A DNA stretch of 18,755 nucleotides from Sedimentisphaerales bacterium (lineage in GTDB: Bacteria; Planctomycetota; Phycisphaerae; Sedimentisphaerales; SG8-4), in NCBI GenBank assembly GCA_016928975.1, contig JAFGJR010000328.1, forward strand, positions 1-18,755, in the 5' to 3' direction. Within the stretch, counting starts at the first letter, position 1; every line of letters begins with the position of its first letter. Both the position numbers and the translations under genes were made by a program. Of the stretch, positions 14,143 through 18,755 are shown piece after piece. The notes below the pieces were generated by a model. The model saw only the letters and a program-made list of their open reading frames with translations. It was not told where the DNA came from and ran no database searches.

Positions 14143-16197
14143 TCACAGAGACAGGAGTGACAATACATCGCGGATCGTTTCCACGGCCCGACGTTCATGC
14201 TCAAGGGTCTCACGAACCGCCCTGGCTCCCGCCAGGCGATGGTCTTTGTCGCGCCAGGCATGTCTTGGGGAGACATCCCCGAGTTGCTCGTTCCACGTCA
14301 CCCACGCGCGATGCGCCGCGGCATACTCCTGAGCCGCTTCACGCATCAATCTCGCAGCGGCGCCGTCGAAGTGCTTCGATGACTCCTGCAGATACCTCCC
14401 GGTCAGTTGTCTGGCGGTCCACTGTGGGTTGCTGTCGTGGCACCCAAACCAGCCGCTGCAAAAACGACGCTCTCTCAAGGAAAGGTCCGCGATATCATTG
14501 GCGAAGGCATCGATGCCGGCCAGGCCCCATACAACCTCGGCAAACTCGGGATCGTCGCTGCGCGGATCACCGTAAGCCATCGCCACGAGCGTCTTCATCA
14601 CCTCGATCGCCACTTCCTTGTCGTCGAGCTTGTCGACCTGGCCGGTGAAGCGCCCGATGGGGCCACCGAATTCTGTGAACCATTCCTGAAACTGCTTCCA
14701 GGACCACCACGTGCCTTCGTTGATGAAGACCGGGATCGCCATGGGGCGCACTCTGCGAGCGCTCTTCGTCTCCGCTTCCTGGTAGCCCACAAAGAGCACT
14801 TCCTCGATGTGTGGAGCGTGCACGGGCCGACCACTATCGATGGTCCCTTTTAGTGTCTGCCAGTACTCTTCGATATCGTCGAGGTGGAGCCACTCCCAAC
14901 CGAAGCCGGTGGCTCTCGCGATGCGCTGATCGGTACCCGGAGGCGCTCTGAAATGTGCTTCAGAGTGGTCGTCGGGATGGTACGCAAAGGTCAGACCGTA
15001 GCCGGAGACAGGCATGAGCGTCTCGTAATCAGCGTCGTCCCACCCGGCCGCACGCATACACACAAGGCGAGTGTAGATGTAGCTGCGCCGCACATAGTCG
15101 TGGCGTTCGATCTCGCGAAGAACCTCCTGGAAAATGCGCTCCGCATCTTCGATCAGTACGGGAGCGAGGGGATCAGCCGTGGCATCCGTGACCGGCGTGT
15201 TGACTTGGCGGCGCGCAGCCGAGACGATACGCGGCGGGGCCTTGACGTGCATGGCGAAGACGGCCAGGAGCAACGCGAGCGTGGGCAGACCAGCCAGGAC
15301 CTTCAGCCGCGCTCGACGGGGGGACGGTGCCCTGCTCATCATCTCGATCCGCTCTTTCACGAAACGCAAGCTCATGGCGCTGGCGAGATTCACGTCCCCA
15401 GCGTCCACGAGCTGGATGAGCACGAGGGTCATGTACTCCTGATGGTCCGTGTCAGCCCGCAGTGCGACTGCGTCGGCCAGGCACTCGTGAGTGACACGCA
15501 GAGCGCTGCAATAGAGCCAGGCGAACGGATTGAACCAGAACATCACCCTCACAACCTCGGCCAGCAAGATATCCAACGTATGACACTGGCGTATGTGCAC
15601 GTTTTCGTGCCGCAGGACGCGCGCGAGGTCGCCTGGGCCAAGGCGCTCGCAATCGAGCAGAATGGTCCGGAAGAAGGAGCACGCCAGCGCCTTCCCCCTG
15701 ACATCGACGACCCTCTGACCGTCGATCATTACAGTGGGGTGCTTCCGGACTTGGCCCAGCAGTGCAACGAGGCGCACCGCAAGACGCGCCGCCAGCAGAC
15801 CCACCCCTACAAGATAGAGCGCAAATGCGATGTCCACCGGTTGGATCCGCCTGAGCTGGCCTGAGCCCGTGGCGTCGACACGCCCGGCGAACTTCGCAGC
15901 AAGCCCGATGTCCAGGCCCGTGTCCTCTGCGGCGCTCGAGCGGTTCTTGGCTGCCACGTAGCCCCGGATGCCGTCCCGGAGGCGATGGATGCGATCCAGG
16001 CCGTGGCGGCCCGCGCTCGGGACCGCTACGGAAATGCTCGCCAGCGGCACAAGAAGCGATGCCAATAGGGTGGCGAGAAGATAGACTCGTTTCAGACCGT
16101 GAAAGGTCTCCCTTCTCAGTTGCAGCCAGTAGACGGCGTAGAACAATCCCAGGCAGACACTCGCATCAAAAAGATGCCACAGAATGGCTTCTCTCAT
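14143..16197 (-). CDS. M56 (BlaR1/MecR1-like) sensor metalloprotease with C39/BtrH-like ectodomain
   Basis: 684 residues. Membrane segments at about 5-24, 37-58 and 122-148 precede the M56 zinc protease domain: SFFRTILLD, LRHENVHIRQ with HENVH (197-201, HExxH), FWFNPFAWL, and THECLAD (Glu238 as likely third zinc ligand). A further membrane segment at about 299-318 leads to a 365-residue exported domain. Family members are activated by an external ligand and cleave the partner repressor. The ectodomain is not penicillin-binding: residues about 375-640 (FAYHPDD, ARATGFGWEWLHLDDIEEYW, SGRPVHAPHIEEVLFVGYQE, AARLMREAAQEY) parallel the last gene of this operon. The start ATG overlaps the stop of the BlaI-type gene by four bases (ATGA), so translation is coupled. 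Confidence 0.92.
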   Translation of the reverse strand: MREAILWHLFDASVCLGLFYAVYWLQLRRETFHGLKRVYLLATLLASLLVPLASISVAVPSAGRHGLDRIHRLRDGIRGYVAAKNRSSAAEDTGLDIGLAAKFAGRVDATGSGQLRRIQPVDIAFALYLVGVGLLAARLAVRLVALLGQVRKHPTVMIDGQRVVDVRGKALACSFFRTILLDCERLGPGDLARVLRHENVHIRQCHTLDILLAEVVRVMFWFNPFAWLYCSALRVTHECLADAVALRADTDHQEYMTLVLIQLVDAGDVNLASAMSLRFVKERIEMMSRAPSPRRARLKVLAGLPTLALLLAVFAMHVKAPPRIVSAARRQVNTPVTDATADPLAPVLIEDAERIFQEVLREIERHDYVRRSYIYTRLVCMRAAGWDDADYETLMPVSGYGLTFAYHPDDHSEAHFRAPPGTDQRIARATGFGWEWLHLDDIEEYWQTLKGTIDSGRPVHAPHIEEVLFVGYQEAETKSARRVRPMAIPVFINEGTWWSWKQFQEWFTEFGGPIGRFTGQVDKLDDKEVAIEVMKTLVAMAYGDPRSDDPEFAEVVWGLAGIDAFANDIADLSLRERRFCSGWFGCHDSNPQWTARQLTGRYLQESSKHFDGAAARLMREAAQEYAAAHRAWVTWNEQLGDVSPRHAWRDKDHRLAGARAVRETLEHERRAVETIRDVLSLLSL

Positions 16198-16574
16198 TTT
16201 CGGTCTCTCCGCTTCTTCGAGAGATCCTCGAGCATGTCGATCACTTCCTCGACCTCGCGGATGTCGAGGTCTTCCCGTTGAGAAAGACAGTGCACCAGGT
16301 TTCTGAACGAGTTGCCGAAGTAGTCCTGTACCAGCGATCCGAGAGAGGCTTTGGCGTACGCCTCCTTCGAGACCAAGGGAAGATACTGGTGAGACTTGCC
16401 GTACGCCTTGTGCCCGACAAATCCTTTGCTCTCCAGGATGCGTGTAATGGTGGAGACTGTGCTATACTTGGGTCTGGGCTCAGGGAACCGTTCGAGAATG
16501 TCTCTGACGAACCCCTTCTCGATCCGCCACAGCACCTGCATGACGCTCTCTTCTGCTTTCGTTAGGCGTTGCAT
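16194..16574 (-). CDS. BlaI/MecI/CopY family repressor
   Basis: 126 residues. An N-terminal winged helix (LTKAEESVMQVLWRIEKGFV, then KYSTVSTITRILESKGFVGH) is followed by a dimerisation region with VSKEAYAKASLGSLVQDYFG and the acidic helix REVEEVIDMLEDL, the normal BlaI layout and length. BlaI proteins bind an operator as dimers and are inactivated when the partner M56 protease cuts between the DNA-binding and dimer domains. It is first in the four-gene operon. The ATG at 16574 has no Shine-Dalgarno sequence and lies about three bases after the predicted transcription start, implying leaderless translation. Autoregulation through the dyad at 16593-16606 is inferred. Confidence 0.95.
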   Translation of the reverse strand: MQRLTKAEESVMQVLWRIEKGFVRDILERFPEPRPKYSTVSTITRILESKGFVGHKAYGKSHQYLPLVSKEAYAKASLGSLVQDYFGNSFRNLVHCLSQREDLDIREVEEVIDMLEDLSKKRRDRK

Positions 16575-16583
16575 ACTCGGGAG

Positions 16584-16611
16584 AATACAACTAAGACATC
16601 CGTCTTGTCAA
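16584..16611 (-). promoter_or_regulatory. Promoter of the BlaI-M56 operon
   Basis: On the minus strand TTGACA (16611-16606), 16 bases, then TGTATT (16589-16584). The -35 is perfect; the -10 matches four of six. Initiation about seven bases downstream falls near 16577, just before the ATG at 16574. Confidence 0.6.
16593..16606. promoter_or_regulatory. Operator-like dyad AAGAC-ATCC-GTCTT
   Basis: Perfect five-base inverted repeat between the -35 and -10 of the BlaI-M56 promoter, the usual position for BlaI/MecI operators. The sequence differs from the TACA/TGTA operators of staphylococcal BlaI/MecI. A direct repeat TTAGTTG on the minus strand also brackets it. Confidence 0.45.
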
Positions 16612-16778
16612 CTAACTACTTAGGCAGAATCGAAAATTTCTGTTGTCTGGGCCGTTATGAGGCTCAACGTCGCGGTCGCCCGGTGGCACGAAATCCGCCG
16701 GTCAATTAGACTAAACGGAATAGACGGCTCGTTTCCACAAGTGAATGACCGGTTGTTGGGGTCTGATGGCTCTTGCGG

Positions 16779-17324
16779 ATGATTGAGGATCGAGTACTCG
16801 TGTGGCGGTTCAATCGCGGGGATCCGGCGGCGCTGTGCCGGATCTATGAGACGTACCGCGCGCCGCTGCTCAAGGTGGCTGCGACCCTGCTGAACGACCG
16901 CAACGGCGCCGAGGACGTGCTGCACGACGTATTCGTGGATTTCGCGCAGACGACCGGCCGTTTTCAGCTCCAGGGCAGTCTCAAGGGCTACCTGTCGATC
17001 TGCGTCGCCAACCGGGCCCGGGACCGGAATCGCATGATGCAGCGGCGCGTCGCCGTGAGCCTGAACGATATGGACGTCCATCCAGCCGGCGGCGATGAGC
17101 CCGAGCGTTCGGTGATGACCCGCGAGTTGACGAGCAGGCTGGATACGGCGATGGGCCTGCTGCCCCCGGAGCAGAAGGAGATCGTCGTCCTGCACTTGCA
17201 GGGCAAGCTGCCCTTCCGGGAGATCGCCAGGCTCCGGGAGATCTCGATCAACACGGCCATGAGCCGCTACCGGTACGCCCTCGACAAGATTCGTTCATCG
17301 CTGAATGATGAGTCTGAGCCATGA
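16779..17324 (+). CDS. ECF-type RNA polymerase sigma factor
   Basis: 181 residues from the ATG at 16779; a TTG two codons earlier (16773) is the alternative. Neither has a good ribosome site, ATG is preferred. Region 2 is DPAALCRIYETYRAPLLKVA with GAEDVLHDVFVDFAQTTGRF and LKGYLSICVANRARDR (-10 recognition and core binding). Region 4 is LLPPEQKEIVVLHLQGKLPF with EIARLREISINTAMSRYRYA (-35 recognition). There is no extra C-terminal domain. The stop overlaps the ATG of the next gene by four bases (ATGA at 17321-17324), the common coupling of ECF factors to their anti-sigma. It is divergent from the BlaI operon with about 200 bases between the starts. No promoter for it was identified with confidence. 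Confidence 0.93.
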   Translation: MIEDRVLVWRFNRGDPAALCRIYETYRAPLLKVAATLLNDRNGAEDVLHDVFVDFAQTTGRFQLQGSLKGYLSICVANRARDRNRMMQRRVAVSLNDMDVHPAGGDEPERSVMTRELTSRLDTAMGLLPPEQKEIVVLHLQGKLPFREIARLREISINTAMSRYRYALDKIRSSLNDESEP

Positions 17325-18568
17325 GTGAAATCAGAGACACAGAACGATTGCTGCAAACATACCTGGAGCACGTGCCCGCCCCGGGAGGCGCCGAGGCGGA
17401 CCCAAGAGTGCTCGCAGATGCCCTGGCAGCCATGCACCAAGCCAAACAACACGCGGCTCCTTCCAGCCGTATCACGTGGAGAACGATCATGATAAATAGA
17501 GCGACGAGATTGGTGGCAACCGTGATCCTGGTCGCCATCTTATTTGTGACCTTCTTTGGAAAGCTGACAAACCCGACCTGGGCGTTCGACCAAGTGATCG
17601 AGGCTATGCAGAAATACAAGGCCTGCAACCTCACTGTCATAGAATCGAGCGGCCTGATGTTCGACTGTTGGGCGAGGGCCGAGCCCTCTGGTGAACTCTC
17701 CGATGAGGTGATCCTCAAAGGCACCAACGGCGCGGTCGTCTGGGTGAAAGACGGCAAGACGTACTACTACGATCCGCATCGAGGGACCGTCGAGGTAAAC
17801 GACGCCAAAACGGCGGGATTCAGTCCCTGGCTTGGACCCGAGTTGTTCAAACTGGTTTCCAAAGCGGACGACGCACAGACTGTGTTCGGGAAGGACCCGA
17901 CGACCGGCAGAGGCCGAGTCGTCATGACCGGCAGCCTCACGACCACGTTCGGCCCCATGTCCTGGTCGATTGAATTCGACCGGGAGACCAGGCTGCCGAT
18001 CTCGTTCACGCAGTGGGACAACACGACCCGGAGCGGCGCCCCTAAGCTCTCGATACCGAAGATCACGTACTTCGAAGATGTGCCGGACGCCTTCTTTGCG
18101 GTGGACATTCCGCCAAACGTCACGTACACGCCCAAGCCCGTCGTCCTGCCGGAGGCGAACGTCGCGCTGCTCGGTAGCCCGCGTGATGGCATCCGGACGG
18201 AGGGATTGACGCAGGACGAGGCGGCTCATCAGATTCTGGAGCAGATCTACAAGGCATCCATGGATGGAGATCTTCAGATGATGCGGAAGCTGTGCCCGCT
18301 GACCGCCAGATGGAGCGACGAGCTGCTCAAGGCCGTCATCATGCCCGATGAGGAGGGCAAGAGGCTCGCGGAGGTAGTGAAGATCGGGACGATCTGCCGG
18401 GAAGGCTCATCGCGTCTCGGACCGTTCGTTGTCGTGCCGACACGATTGAAGACGAGGGATGGTCGAGTCTGGGACGAAAAGCAGATCGTGCAATTCCGCC
18501 GGATCGACGGCCAGGAGTCGTGCGTGGTCTATGGCCCGTACGGGATGGTCTCGGAAGTGAAGCAGTAG
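17321..18568 (+). CDS. Membrane-anchored putative anti-sigma/sensor with LolA-like exported domain
   Basis: 415 residues. A soluble N-terminal part of about 58 residues (MSEIRDTERLLQTYLEHVPA and following) would face the cytoplasm and could hold the sigma factor; it lacks a zinc-type HxxxCxxC motif. One membrane segment at about 61-80 (RLVATVILVAILFVTFFG) is followed by an exported domain. Residues about 88-270 resemble LolA/LppX-type lipid-binding folds (VIEAMQKYKACNLTVIESSG, KDGKTYYYDP, SWSIEFDRETRLPISF). A further small domain at about 295-408 (LTQDEAAHQILEQIY to ESCVVYGPYG) resembles an NTF2-like or repeat unit. The four-base overlap with the sigma gene supports the anti-sigma role; the sensing of a lipid or envelope signal is inference. 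Confidence 0.8.
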   Translation: MSEIRDTERLLQTYLEHVPAPGGAEADPRVLADALAAMHQAKQHAAPSSRITWRTIMINRATRLVATVILVAILFVTFFGKLTNPTWAFDQVIEAMQKYKACNLTVIESSGLMFDCWARAEPSGELSDEVILKGTNGAVVWVKDGKTYYYDPHRGTVEVNDAKTAGFSPWLGPELFKLVSKADDAQTVFGKDPTTGRGRVVMTGSLTTTFGPMSWSIEFDRETRLPISFTQWDNTTRSGAPKLSIPKITYFEDVPDAFFAVDIPPNVTYTPKPVVLPEANVALLGSPRDGIRTEGLTQDEAAHQILEQIYKASMDGDLQMMRKLCPLTARWSDELLKAVIMPDEEGKRLAEVVKIGTICREGSSRLGPFVVVPTRLKTRDGRVWDEKQIVQFRRIDGQESCVVYGPYGMVSEVKQ

Positions 18569-18755
18569 CATCTCGCGACCGGGCAAGGCTGACCGGATCA
18601 TAGAGGTCCTGAAGATCGGACAAATCACCAAGACCGGTCACACAGCGGTCGTCCTCGTACGAAAGGCCGTCGGCTCTTGACCCCCGAGCAGACGGCCCGT
18701 CGCGTCCACTCGTGGAAATCGGTCACCACAACCGAACGGGGCAAAGTCAGCAAGC
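18569..18755 (+). other. Downstream stretch with decayed reading frames resembling the anti-sigma C-terminus
   Basis: In a frame different from the preceding gene, 18591-18680 reads DRIIEVLKIGQITKTGHTAV then VLVRKAVGS and a stop; this resembles residues 347-372 of the anti-sigma protein (KRLAEVVKIGTICREG, then FVVVP). From 18677 another frame reads LTPEQTARRVHSW, resembling residues 296-305 (LTQDEAAHQI). No start codon with a ribosome site is seen. It could be a degraded tandem copy, or the edge of a gene beyond the window. Confidence 0.35.

Noticed and set aside
14884..15864. Plus-strand frame (326 codons) opposite the M56 gene
   Set aside because: Antisense to the conserved HExxH protease; no domain of its own.
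16612..16778. Autoregulated ECF promoter for the sigma gene
   Set aside because: No convincing GAAC-type -35 with a properly spaced -10 was found in the divergent region; a TAGAC direct repeat was seen but not enough to call a site.

Overview
The window looks like chromosome from a planctomycete, probably of the Phycisphaerae/Sedimentisphaerales type. The support is a giant exoprotein with a LEPR-XLL N-terminus (LEPRLLLSAD) carrying DUF4347, Calx-beta and DUF5648 modules, an ECF sigma factor translationally coupled to a membrane protein with a LolA-like domain, a BlaI/M56 regulatory pair, a Tat-exported nitroreductase, and GC-rich codon use. The taxon is inference; no rRNA, tRNA, CRISPR array or intact mobile element was seen.

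Layout. 1-1320 (+): 3' part of a DUF6057 membrane protein. 1388-6331 (-): a 1647-residue modular surface protein (LEPR-XLL, DUF4347, SpoIID/LytB-like, Calx-beta array, three DUF5648 repeats, HEXXHXXGXXH at the extreme C-terminus). 6587-8053 (-): a membrane protein with an N-terminal DNA-binding-type helix-turn-helix, a long acidic repeat region, two membrane segments and a lysine-rich tail. 8054-9256: gene-poor debris with heptamer repeats, a probable transposase remnant and a chimeric toxin/antitoxin relic (DUF4258 start joined to a YgiT/MqsA-type zinc finger). 9257-10345 (-): a TerC/Alx-type membrane transporter with its own sigma70-like promoter. 10565-11330 (-): a four-TM protein (DUF2975/YoaS-like) followed 13 bases later by a small Xre regulator (YozG-like), expressed from a near-consensus promoter whose -10 lies inside an inverted repeat.

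11668-16574 (-): a four-gene operon read as BlaI-type repressor, M56 (BlaR1-like) sensor protease, Tat-signal nitroreductase, and a 592-residue protein. By manual comparison the C-terminal sensor domain of the M56 protein and the C-terminal half of the 592-residue protein are the same papain/C39/BtrH-like domain, and both lack the expected catalytic His. This is the best candidate here for an undescribed system: a repressor/antirepressor switch whose sensor module is duplicated in a cytosolic output protein, with an exported flavoenzyme as second output. The operon promoter lies so close to the repressor ATG that its mRNA would be almost leaderless.

16779-18568 (+): ECF sigma factor and an overlapping membrane-anchored LolA-like putative anti-sigma/sensor, divergent from the BlaI operon. 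The last 187 bases hold decayed-looking reading frames resembling the C-terminal region of that putative anti-sigma protein.
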